The notes below the pieces were generated by a model. It did not search any database, was not told the origin of the DNA, and saw nothing but the letters and a program-made list of their open reading frames with translations. Below, piece by piece: positions 1 through 10,106 of a DNA stretch of 64,000 nucleotides (its first letter is position 1; the number at the start of each line of letters is the position of its first letter). A program made the position numbers and the translations under genes. This stretch comes from Helichrysum umbraculigerum (lineage: Eukaryota > Streptophyta > Magnoliopsida > Asterales > Asteraceae), in NCBI GenBank assembly GCA_949592205.1, contig CATIUR010000005.1, positions 109,505,777-109,569,776 of the forward strand. The letters run 5' to 3'.

Positions 1-2
1 AC

Positions 3-1748
3 TATGTTGAAGAACTAACTCACAACCTAGTGAGTGTTTCCCAAGTCTGTGACAAAGCTCATCCAGTTTATTTCAATGAAAAGGAGGCCTTAGTCCTGAA
101 GCCAGGTTTTAAAATTCCTGATAAATGGATATTGATGAGGGCTCCAAGGAAGAAGGACATCTATGCTATTAACATGGGTGTTCCTAACTCTTCAATGGTG
201 TCTACATGTTTATTATCCAAGGCTTCGGAAACAGACGCATTATTATGGCATAGGAGAATGGCACACCTGAACTGGAGAAAGATGAATTATATAACCAAAA
301 ATGGTTTGGTTCTAGGTGTACCACAAAAACGTTTCGAGTCTGAGGATAAGTGTGTTCCTTGCATGAAAGGAAAGCAGCACAAGAAACCACACAGACCTAA
401 GACTGAAAACTCTATCTCCTCGCCATTTGAATTGCTGCATATGGATCTCTTCGGCCCTATAAGCAAGAGAAGTATAGGTGGCAAATGGTACTGTTTGGTT
501 GTCACAGATGACTACTCTAGATTCTCATGGGTATTCTTTTTGGGATCAAAGGATGAAACTCCTGGAATTCTAATTGAGTTCTTTGATTTAGTAGAGAATG
601 TCTATAAAAAGAGAGTGAAGCGTATTCGTAGTGACAATGGAACAGAGTTCAAGAATTCAACGTTGAATATCTATTGCTTAAGCAAAGGGATATTACATCA
701 ATTCAGTGCACCGTATGAACCTCAACAGAATGGTGTTGCTGAAAGGAAAAATAGAACGTTGATTGAAGCTGCAAGAACAATGCTTGCTGATTCAAAGCTT
801 CCGGTCATCTTTTGGGCAGAAGCAGTGAATACAGCATGTTATGTTCTTAATAGAGTTCTTACGGTTAAGAGACATAACAAGACTTGTTATGAGCTTTTGA
901 ACAATAAGAAACCTAACTTAAAAGGGTTTGAACCCTTTGGAGTTTCATGCACCATATTAAAGACTGGACATCAAGCAAAATTTGGTGAGAAGGCTGACGA
1001 AGGATTTTTTCTAGGTTATATGCCCAATTCGCCAAACAAGAGAGTCTTTAATAAAGTCACAGGACGTTTGGAGGTAGTTTATAATATTGAGGTTACGAGC
1101 TACTCACCTGATGTTCATAAGGGCTTAGATTGGCAATTTGATTATTCTGATCTCTTTGCATCATTTAAAGTTCCTATTAGTGACTATGTCAGTGATTCAG
1201 AGATAGCTGAACATTTATTGTTTGAAGATGAGAATATTGGTCCCGCTTCAACATCAAGTGTTAAGCAGTCTGGAATTAAGACTAATGTTGACTCAGATAA
1301 AGCTTCCACAAGTGAGTCACAACAACCTTCAGAGGATAAGTCTCAAGAAACAGAAGATCTTGATGATCTTTCTACAAAGCTTGATGATATACTTACTCCT
1401 TTGAAACACTTAAGGATATCTTCAGCACGTACGGAAGATGTACCTGAATTAGAAGAGATTGGTACTAATTTGGAAGATGAGATACCGGTTGAACTAGTTA
1501 CTACAACTAGAACGAGTAAGATTCATCCCGTTGAAAACATCATCAGTGATATTAATACTCCGGTTCAAACTAGGCATCAATCCAGAGCTAGTACGTCTGA
1601 GAACTTAGAATACCAAAGCTTGTATACTGCAATGAAAGAGACAGGGATTCCTAATCAATGTCTATATTCATGCTTTATCTCACAAGTCGAGCCTAAAAAT
1701 GTTCAAATGGCTTTAAAAGAAAGCTCGTGGGTAGAAGCAATGCAATAA
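3..1748 (+). pseudogene. copia pol, integrase half, ends at an in-frame stop
   Basis: The frame is open from the window edge and has no start here; the sequence upstream of residue SVSQVCD is normal copia protein, so the protein begins outside. The pre-integrase zinc finger is visible (H-x4-H in WHRRMAHL, then CVPC). The integrase core follows, with catalytic Asp in HMDLFGP, Asp in RSDNGTEF and Glu in VAERKNRT, then the C-terminal GYMPNSPNKRVF region and a Ser/Thr/Glu-rich linker. The enzyme would insert element cDNA in the nucleus. The frame stops at TAA 1746-1748, where relatives have Glu in the EAMQEEL motif, and resumes in the same frame at once. A single G-to-T change explains it, so the element is probably not autonomous. 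Confidence 0.9.
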
Positions 1749-3218
1749 GAACTATCTCAGTTCTCTAAATTACAAGTATGGGAGTTGGTTGACCTACCAA
1801 AGGGAGAATATCCAATTGGAACTAGATGGGTATTTAAGTGCAAGAGAGATGATAAAGGTATCGTTACTCGCAATAAAGCTCGTCTGGTGGTTCAAGGTTT
1901 TAATCAACAAGAAGGTATTGACTACAACGAAGTGTTTGCACCAGTTGCTAGGCTAGAAGCAATTAGAGTATTCTTAGCATTCGCATCTTATTTTGGTATA
2001 AAAGTGTATCAGTTGGATGTTAAGAGTGCCTTTTTGTATGGCAAAGTGGAAGAATTGGTGTATGTTTCACAACCGCCAGGGTTTGCTGATCCTGAGTATC
2101 CAGATAGAGTATATCATTTGAATAAGGCTCTATATGGATTACATCAAGCACCTAGGGCATGGTATGGAACACTATCAAAGTATCTACTTGAGAATGGATT
2201 TACAAGAGGATCGATTGATAGTACACTGTTTGTGAAATGGAAAAAGAAAGACTTTCTTCTAGTGCAAGTTTATGTTGATGACATTATCTTTGGATCGTCT
2301 GATGAAAAGATGTGTCAAGAATTTGAGAAAGTCATGAGGAAAAGGTTCGAAATGTCTGCAATGGGAGAGTTGAATTTCTTCTTAGGATTACAAGTTGATC
2401 AAAAGAAGGATGGATTCTTTATTCATCAATCTAAATATACATATGAGCTATTAGAACGCTTTAAGATGGATGAAAGTAAGGTCTACAATACTCCAATTCC
2501 AGTCAATCATGGACTAGGTCCAGATACATCGAGTGATAGCGATGTGGATCCAACTCTTTATAGAGCCATGATCGGATCACTAATGTATCTAACAGCCTCT
2601 AGGCCTGACATAATGTTTGCTGTTTGTTTATGCGCAAGATATCAGGCTAATCCGAAAGAGTCACACATGCAAGCTGTTAAACGAATCTTTCGTTACCTCA
2701 AAGGGAAACCTAAGCTGGGTCTTTGGTATCCGATTGATGGAGACTTAGATCTCGTAGCTTATACTGATTCGGATTACGGAGGATGCAATCAGAATAGGAA
2801 ATCTACGCCCGGAGGATGTCAATTCCTAGGAGGTAGATTAGTATCCTGGCAATGCAAGAAGCAAACCTCGGTAGCCATTTCTACATGTGAAGCTGAGTAT
2901 GTTGCAGCTGGCAGCTGTTGCTCTCAAGTACTTTGGATTCAACAGCAACTGCGGGATTACGGGTTAAATATAACCAATACTCCTATGATGATTGATAACG
3001 AATCTACTATGTCGATCACCAATAATCCGGTGAAGCACAGTAAAACTAAGCATATTGATATTCGACACCATTTTATTAGAGATTGTGCTGAGAAAAAGTT
3101 GATAAAGTTAGTTAAGGTTCCATCATTGGAAAACTTAGCAGACTTATACACAAAGGCGTTCGACAGAGCAAGATTTGAGACGTTGGTTCAACTTAACGGA
3201 ATGAGAAATCCAGAGTGA
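1749..3218 (+). pseudogene. copia pol, reverse transcriptase and RNase H half
   Basis: This is in the same frame as the integrase part, cut off from it only by one stop codon. RT motifs in order: GTRWVFKCKRD, ARLVVQGFNQ, DYNEVFAPVARLEAIR, QLDVKSAFLYG, ALYGLHQAPRAWY and the catalytic VYVDDIIFGS. RNase H follows with YTDSDYGG, the Glu of CEAEYVAA, MIDNEST and the closing ADLYTKAFD motif. All catalytic residues appear present. RT copies element RNA into DNA in the cytoplasmic particle, primed by a host tRNA. The natural stop after GMRNPE is followed by the long non-coding spacer, so the extra gene behind it needs its own mRNA or splicing. Confidence 0.9.
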
Positions 3219-5437
3219 TTAGTCTTCCAAGGGTATTGCTTTAACTAAGGGAAATGGTAGTACATTAGGAGAATAAGCTTCACAATAATAAGCTTAAGTC
3301 CTAAGTATGATATGGTAAGTAGGTTCAAATAAAATTGCTTTAGAACTACAGCGGTTCTATCAGGTATGTGTTTATATTTATTTGATTATACACCTATATC
3401 CACAAGATATAATTTGTCTATTTTTAGTGAAAACTTTAGATGGCTTCATCATATGATGTACTGGTAGGCAAATTATATGAAATTTTCTAAGCCTTAAAAA
3501 GTTAATTAACTACTTGTTTATTATTTTGTGTTACTATTCTATGATGTATGACATTATGTCTTAATTGTTGAAGGAAGGTATTGCCATACACTGTTATCAT
3601 GCATATTAATTTGAAGTGATAAATAGTAGTAATATGGGTATTAACTTAATTACTGGTAACTTTGTTGTACTAAATACAGAACTGAAACCTTTAATTAAAT
3701 TAATATTCTCAAATATATTTTAAATTATGCTAGAAGGGATCTTCTGTTGTACTATGTACAGACTTAGATAACATAGCATATTCAAAATATGTTTGATATT
3801 TGTCTAACCTTTACAATTCAAGTGTATGTTATATGTTTTGAAAAGATACATCATTTAGTAACCGCTACCTTGAAATTTAATGATGCAGTGTTATGTGTTT
3901 TACTTGAATTCTTTAGTATGTCATATAATAGGAAGCACTTGATAATATTCATACTAACAATAAAGTGTTTGCTTAGAAAATTGAGTATAATTTGTTTATG
4001 TGGATCATAATACCGGTAATCGTCTTGAACTGTCTATAATAAAATATTCACTTTATGTGAGTAATGCATTTATTAATTATGCTATGTGGATAAAGGTACC
4101 TAAGATATAGTTTCATAAATATAAATGCATATATGATAAATTTAGTTGTAATTTTACAGTGATTTATTTGAATTTCATGAGGTATGTATACTACCAATCT
4201 GCTCAGACTTTTAAAAATATAATTAATTGCTTATTCTTTCTAATATGATCCCTAAGCAGATAAATTCTTATTCATTTTGTTTATGTATTTTATTTTGATC
4301 AAGTGATTAATAAAATGGTACTTGATACCAATGTTTATATCGTTGTATTTTTATTTGTTTCAGTTTTTATGTTTATCTGAATTTACCCTTCGGAATTAAA
4401 TTATACTGTATATTTTTGAGTTGAACAATGTAACAAATACAAGTGAAAATTAATTATAATTTAGACTTGTAAAATATCGGGTTTTTTTATTTATACTTAG
4501 AATTAAATTCGCGTTTTTATTTATTTCTGCGAGTTGACATCGACTTGCGAGTCCGCCTCACATCTCGCGAATCGGATACAAAGTATAAAGGGGGTCAAAC
4601 GAGTCAAGCTCACCCACCGAACCCACAAACTTCGCGAGTTCAGTAAAACTTTGCGAATCCGTCACACAGGCGAAACGAGGCGATTTTATCTTTTCGCTTG
4701 ATTTCGATTTTTATAGTACGAGAACGAGTTTTTCAATCCGTAGACTTTATACACCTTCAATTTACGAACATTTTGAGGTATATATCAACGGATTTCACCG
4801 TGTAAATAACGAGAAATCAAAGTTTTTTTTTAAACTTAGGGTTTCGGTTTAAAGTTTAAACGATTCACATAGATTTACGATGTTATTGGACATGGATCTT
4901 TAGGGTTTATGTTAAACGAACATTAATGAACGTAAATTAATCGATAGATCATGTTAAAATCAACGGATTAATCGATTTTAAGTGTAAATTCGCGACGGCA
5001 GTTCATCGAACGAGTTGACATTGTGAATCAACTCGCAGCGAGTTGACTAGCGAATCCATGAGATTAGCGAGTTCACTTCAATAGCTGCTTGATAAGTTTA
5101 GCGAGTTGATTAATGTAGCGAGTTGATGAGTAAAGCGAGTTGATAAGCAAAACGAGTTGACCTCAACTCGTTAGGCCAGTTTATGCGAGTCCAGAACTTA
5201 CAAAAATTTAAAATTTTTTTGTAATAACTTTTATATAATTAATTTAAATTAGACTTAAGACTTTTAGTTATAAGTTAAATTTTTATATAGGACTTGAGAC
5301 TATTTTTGTAACAAGTTATATATAATTTTAATTTTAGACTAAGATGTTTGATGAATCTCGATTCATAATACGTTATAGTTTAAAGATTCTTAATCGTGCA
5401 TTAAATTATATCTATTGTTTGTGTTTATTTTACAGAT
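3219..5437 (+). other. spacer between copia pol and extra gene
   Basis: This is AT-rich and has no convincing ORF. From about 4526 to 5190 it is crowded with the word GCGAGTTGA and variants (CGAGTTGAC, ACTCGC, GCGAATC), a word also dense in this element's LTR. It ends in a strong 3' splice-site context just before the extra-gene ATG. Confidence 0.6.
5421..5437 (+). promoter_or_regulatory. 3' splice acceptor 2 nt before extra-gene ATG
   Basis: A T-rich run followed by TACAG ends at 5435 and the ATG is at 5438. This fits a spliced subgenomic mRNA for the extra gene, similar in logic to retroviral env messages. The matching donor is not identified and may lie outside the window. Confidence 0.5.
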
Positions 5438-6493
5438 ATGGCTAGAGCATTTGACAAGGGTCACAACATTTTGGTTGATCTGAACCTTGAAGCCAAGCGG
5501 GCTGATAGGGTTGCTGATATACTACGATTCCTTGCACGATCACGGATTAGATTCGCCATTACGGCCAATCCTCCTATCTCTCAGGCTATACTGAACGATT
5601 TCTGGACGGATATAGTATATGATGAATCTGTCAACCCGCCAGAGATTAGAGCTACGGTTAGTGGTCAGCCTGTTACATTTTCAGCTGGTAATCTCCGTGA
5701 GATTTTGCAGCTAGGTACAGTAGAACAGGAGAATGGAGATACGGAGTACCCTATGGATTTTATAGAGGGTGCGATAGGTCGTATGGGTTATACAGGAGAT
5801 AGACGTGGACGTCAGTTCCAGAAACCTCTGGTCATTGGTCAGTGGAGGTTTCTCTGGCACGTGATGAATATAGTTTTTGCGGCGAAGAAGGGTGGTTTTG
5901 ATGAGTTGAGCCCTGCGATTCTATCGGCTGCACTGTCACTGGTTTATAATAAACCATACAGTTTTTGTGATTATATTTTTGGTGAGATTGCGAAACAGAT
6001 ATCGGGGTCTGTTAGATCAAGATTTTTGGTTTACCTGCGATTTTGCATGCTGATTATCCGTGCGCGTCTACCGGATTTGGCTATACCAGAACCACATCTA
6101 GTGGTTAATACGATTGATCATCGTGGGTATAACGCCATGTTCATGCAGACTGTCAGGAAGGAGGGAGTGGTGAAACCTGAAGTTAGGCCACTTTTTGGGT
6201 ATGTTATTGACCCGAACTACGTTACACCGCCAAATCATGGGTGGTTAGACGTTGCTCCTGCTGCTGCTGTTGCTCCTGCTGATGATGATGTTGTACCAGA
6301 ACCTGCAGCTGAGGAAGCTCAACCTGAAGATCCACAAGGGCTCCTTGAGGATGTTCTTATTCAGGTTGGTCAGGTTGATCAGCAAGTAAACCAAGAGGTT
6401 GCTGCACAGGTTGTGCAAGAGGTTTTGGAGCAGAATGATGATGCGACAAATCCTTTGCTTCAAGACATTGAGAGTTATTTAGCACCACCTGAG
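5438..6493 (+). CDS. exon 1: conserved N-terminal domain of copia extra protein
   Basis: This encodes 352 residues. About 1-285 form a helix-rich domain that aligns with the minus-strand relative: ILRFLARSRIRFAIT pairs with IIDFLRASYIFHALT, GRMGYTGD with RLMGYEGD, QWRFLWHVMN with QWKFLIHTIL, and YSFCDYIFGEI with YNFSKYLLDGM. The tail is rich in Ala, Glu and Gln (repeated AAEEAQPED and QVDQQVNQE types). Reading past 6493 continues only 11 codons to a stop in AT-rich DNA, and GAG|GTAATT is a good donor, so the exon end is well supported. The start is the first ATG after a splice acceptor. No signal peptide or membrane segment is seen. Confidence 0.75.
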
Positions 6494-9400
6494 GTAATTT
6501 TTTATTTATATAATAATATAGATGCTTAGTTAATAGATTGTTTTATTAATCATAGATGCATAATATTATTATATAATGATTCTGATATTAGATATTTAGT
6601 TAATTGGATATTATTTCTGATTTTAAAATATAAATATCATTAACCAAACAGGAAGCTGAAGCTGAGGCTGCAAACCCAGAAGTTATATTACTTGAGGGGG
6701 AGCAGATACAGCTTGATGGATCAGTTGTTGTACCGACTGAGGTATTATATCTGATTAATCTTAAATATATAGAACTTGTATGATAGAGCTTATGCTAATC
6801 ATAAATGTTTAATATATTTAAACTTTAGGATCCTGTTAGATCATCTGGAGGTCGTGATGGTGAGACGGCTTCAGATGAAGATTCTGACAATACACCTTCT
6901 CCTCCTCCGTCTCTTTCTAAAAGGAAGAGAAAAGGTAAGAGTGTTATGGAGGAAGGTACTGAGGAAGTTGAGATTCCTTTGATGAAGCGTCCGAGAACGC
7001 TAACTATTCGAGAAGGTTAGTATTGATTATAAAAGTTAAATAATCTTAACTTGTTGTTTATCAGGAGTTAAACTGAGACAGTTAATTCTGTATACAGTTG
7101 CTCAGGATACACCGCAGGTAGAGATGGATGCACCGGTGGTTACTGAACCGATGTCTTTACCGCTTCAGGTATGAGATATAAGTTCTATAACTATGAGTGT
7201 TATACAATTAATTAGAGTTTGAGACAGAGTAATCTGTAACAATAACTGATTTTAATTGTGTTTAACTTTACAGCATGAGGTTGCTGATCTAGTTCGTGGA
7301 GCTAATTTTCCGACGAACAAAACAGCTAGATTTGCGACAAGCTTGCTTACACAAGCTTTGTCTCAACCTCATACGCCGCTGACCAGAGACTGGCATATTG
7401 AGTCTCTTACACCACCTGGACCAACGACGATACCTGTTACTCCAATGACTGATGCTGAAAGGATTACATCCTTAGAGTCTAGGGTAAAGGATTTAGAGAA
7501 GCTTACTTCTCAGATTCCAAGGCTGGTGTCGAGCAATCTTCTTCTTTCTCAGCAGATACTCAAGCAGAGTGAATCGTACAATCTGTTGATGAAGACTCAT
7601 GAGACTTTGCTTGCGGACTTCAATGTACAGAGACTGAAGTTATCTTCTTTGGAGAATCTGGTCTTGAGATCGCATTCAGGACAGTCTACTCAGGGGGAGA
7701 TATTGGTATATCTGGAGTCTTGCAGAGAGGATGAGCTGAAGAGGAAGAGAGACTCTGCCAAGGACGATGATCCCAATGCACCGAGTGGTGAGCAGACCGG
7801 TCCTTCAAAGACTGGTGAGCAAGCTACAACTCAGGGGGAGTCTGGTGATGGTGCTAGTGGTTCTGGAGTGGATACAAGTGCAGATAAGACTGTACCGGGT
7901 GATACTGAAGCTGGTAAGATAGCTTAGTATTATCATAGTACTGTAATATTTGTAATAGTTTGTAGTGAACAAATGTAAACTTAATTTATTGTGTAAATAT
8001 ATTTGGCTTAGGGTTATTATTATTTTAAGTAAAATATGTTTGGTAATTTAAGTTTATATAATCATGTTAAGATAAAATAGTGATCGAAAGACTTCCGACT
8101 CATTGAGTAGTCGAGCGGCGTGTTCCGATTAATATCGGCGGTCAAAATTTTATAATAACATATGCATTTTAGATTTGATTATGGACTTAAGACCGTAAGG
8201 TATATAAGTAATTAACAAGTTAAAAAATGTATTTGTATTAACTAGACAAATGTTATATAATTTAAAGGTTAAATTGATAATGAATGAGATCAATTAACGC
8301 TTGGAAATTATATAAGGTAATTAATAGTAAATTTAAATGTTTGGTGATTATTCACAATGCATTAGAATTTAAAATTAATTAATATTTGTTAAGTAGACTT
8401 AAAAGATTTTAGATTGATTCAGGGTAATCAATAAAAGATTTTATAAGTTATATGTAAATTGCGTTTATATGTTAGGTTAAAATATACAAAAGAATTAATA
8501 AAGAAATTCTTAGATTGGTTCAAGGAAATCAATGAAGAATTTGAATTATTAATATATTTGTATTTACATTTTTCTCTAGGAATGGAAATGCTTAATCTAT
8601 CATATTCGGAAGATGATATTTTGGATGAGATAGATGAAGAGATTGATTATGATATTGAAGAAGGAGAGTTCAAACTTCCTGAAGACTGGACTGCAGTATT
8701 TGAATCTGTGATAGATGAAGGTGTTGATCTGGATGCAAATGTAGATGAACATGTTGTGAATCCATCAACGACTGAATTTGTTTTTGTAAATGAACAAGGA
8801 GAATCAGTTATTGATTTAGAAGCTTTTGAGAATGCTTCTGAAGATTCTGATACTGAAGTTGAAGAAATAGAGGACAAATACAAACATTTGGTTGGTAATC
8901 CAATGTTTATCCAAGGAATGCTTAAGAAGAAAAAGGAAAATAAGCCACGCATTTTGAAAGAAGTTGATATTACTGGAAAGCGTGTACTTAAAACTGGCAT
9001 TATTGGATGGTATTATGACTCTGACCTGAAGCTCTTCGCGATCAAAAGGTTTGACGGGGTTCAATATTTTGAGAAGAAGCTTGCAGTGTTTAGTTCGTTG
9101 CCTCGATATGAGATTCGAGACTTGGCTAGATTAGATATGATAAATCCAAGTGATGATGACTATGCTAAGTATGTTGAGCGTATCATTAGGACTGAAGGAT
9201 TATCTATGAAATTCTCAAAGATTAAGCCAAGGAAAGGAAAAACGATAAAGCTGAACGAACTCAGTCAGAGGACAGGAAGAAGAAGAAGGAAGAAGGTTTA
9301 TCCAGCGGTCAACTGTATTAAGCAAATACCTATGAAGACTATGCCTCAGAATATTTTGGGAAAATTGAAATATTGGGGGGTAGATGCTGGAACAGGAGAA

Positions 9401-9694
9401 GCCTTTATGATTGAAGCTGATGATGATTATCTTGATGGCGAAAAAGAGATTCTTCGTGTATATGATCACAGACATCTGATGAACTTATCAAAGGAAGATC
9501 TGATTATGTTATACAAGAACAAGATCAAATCTACTATTGGTTGGGGTGATTTAGCACGAGATTATCACATGATGGTTAAAACATGCATCAAGCTTAAAAT
9601 TTTGCAGGAAGTAAGATTTACAAATGAAGACCAAAGACAGCGTGAAGATAAAGACGCTAGAGCTATTGTCAAGGGGGAGTCTGTTGGGACATAG
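5438..9694 (+). CDS. copia extra gene (3' ORF), six exons, 1,052 aa predicted
   Basis: Exons: 5438-6493, 6652-6741, 6829-7015, 7098-7168, 7274-7913, 8580-9694. Every intron is GT-AG, and phases 0, 0, 1, 0, 1 join to one frame of 1,053 codons including stop. Order of parts: a globular N-terminal domain (about 1-285; landmarks DFW, GRMGY, QWRFL, YSFCDYIF); an acidic, Gln-rich linker; a Lys/Arg cluster (LSKRKRKGK) that looks like a nuclear localisation signal; a coiled coil in exon 5; an acidic stretch; then a basic C-terminal domain (GRRRRKK). The same plan occurs without introns in the broken copy at 43436-47072, which supports joining all exons. Function is unknown; similar proteins are common in Asteraceae copia elements and are often misnamed in databases. 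Retention of the last intron would end the protein at 7925. Confidence 0.75.
7274..7927 (+). CDS. exon 5 with coiled coil; unspliced form ends here
   Basis: The exon begins at HEVADLV after the acceptor TTTACAG. Residues from ITSLESRVKDLEKL to LSSLENLVLR have heptad leucines and charged partners, predicting a coiled coil. The equivalent region of the minus-strand relative (LKDKLSVLENVVV) aligns with it. A Gly/Ser/Thr-rich tail follows. A GTAAGA donor at 7914 can splice to 8580 in frame; if it is not used, the frame ends at TAG 7925-7927 and gives a 685-residue protein. Both forms are inferences from the sequence. Confidence 0.65.
   Translation, partial: HEVADLVRGANFPTNKTARFATSLLTQALSQPHTPLTRDWHIESLTPPGPTTIPVTPMTDAERITSLESRVKDLEKLTSQIPRLVSSNLLLSQQILKQSESYNLLMKTHETLLADFNVQRLKLSSLENLVLRSHSGQSTQGEILVYLESCREDELKRKRDSAKDDDPNAPSGEQTGPSKTGEQATTQGESGDGASGSGVDTSADKTVPGDTEAGKIA
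7928..8579 (+). other. intron 5 of copia extra gene
   Basis: The intron proper is 7914-8579 (666 nt). It is AT-rich with many stops and a pyrimidine tract before CTCTAG. A small C/G-rich island lies at about 8095-8150. No other feature is seen. Confidence 0.55.
8580..9694 (+). CDS. exon 6: acidic and basic C-terminal part of copia extra protein
   Basis: The exon follows the acceptor TTTCTCTAG. If translated alone it would start at ATG 8582 (371 aa), but the codon split across the intron keeps the frame with exon 5. It holds an acidic block (SEDDILDEIDEEIDYD), a central region (GWYYDSDLKLFAIKRFDG), a basic patch (RTGRRRRKKVYPAV) and a C-terminal domain with RVYDHRHLMNLSKEDL. The last part resembles FDVYDMYKIALEKDVKLI in the minus-strand copy. 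The reading frame runs through the polypurine tract and ends 13 nt inside the LTR, so the LTR supplies the stop codon. No known function; DNA or RNA binding by the basic patch is only a guess. Confidence 0.65.
9671..9679 (+). promoter_or_regulatory. polypurine tract of + copia element
   Basis: The run AAGGGGGAG lies just before the TG of the 3' LTR, the usual plus-strand priming site. It overlaps the end of the extra gene. Confidence 0.8.
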
Positions 9695-10106
9695 ATTGTG
9701 ACAACAGATCTAGCTTTGAAATAGGACTGGTGTAATTATTATTACGTTTGTATATTGGTTTAGATTTGTAAATAAATATTTGTTTTGTTAGTAATATTCG
9801 TTAAACATATTATTGTGCTAAGTTAGACGAATGTTTAAAGACGAAATAAATAATAGACGTTTAATGCGAGGCGAGTCGAGATCTCAGGTCGCAGGGAGTT
9901 GAGCTGTGAGATGAGATCTGAACTTGCGAGGCATTAGTCTGGCGAGCCGAGTCCTTTTATGGGCTTGGGCTGCGAGTTGGACCGAACTCGCAGGCCCATG
10001 CGAGCCGAGACGAACTGACGTATAAGTTGTTTTTCACGGATGAAAAACACAAGAACTTTTGGCTATTCATCTTTCTGATCTGCGAACTCGACAACCAGAG
10101 AAAACA
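9682..10106 (+). repeat. 3' LTR of + copia element (right end uncertain)
   Basis: It begins TGTTGGGACATAG directly after the polypurine tract. It contains a GCGAG-rich stretch (about 9860-10010). The right end is placed at the CA at 10106 but could lie up to about 10140; no partner LTR or TSD is in the window. Confidence 0.5.

Larger units (their letters stand above)
1..10106 (+). mobile_element. Ty1/copia retrotransposon, 5' part outside window
   Basis: Order on the + strand is integrase, RT, RNase H, 2.2 kb spacer, large spliced extra gene, polypurine tract, LTR. This is copia (integrase before RT) with an extra ORF behind pol, as in sirevirus-like elements. The 5' LTR, gag and protease lie left of the window. 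The right end is uncertain: the LTR begins at 9682 and a plausible CA end is near 10106, but the TSD partner is outside the window. The element sits inside a minus-strand gypsy LTR. Confidence 0.8.

Noticed and set aside
8459..8581. Start of the last exon frame at 8459
   Set aside because: No ATG or coding similarity there; the segment is AT-rich intron ending in a splice acceptor at 8579.
9860..10010. GCGAG-rich stretch as a CpG-island promoter of a host gene
   Set aside because: It sits inside the copia LTR and uses the same word as that element's spacer; no gene follows.
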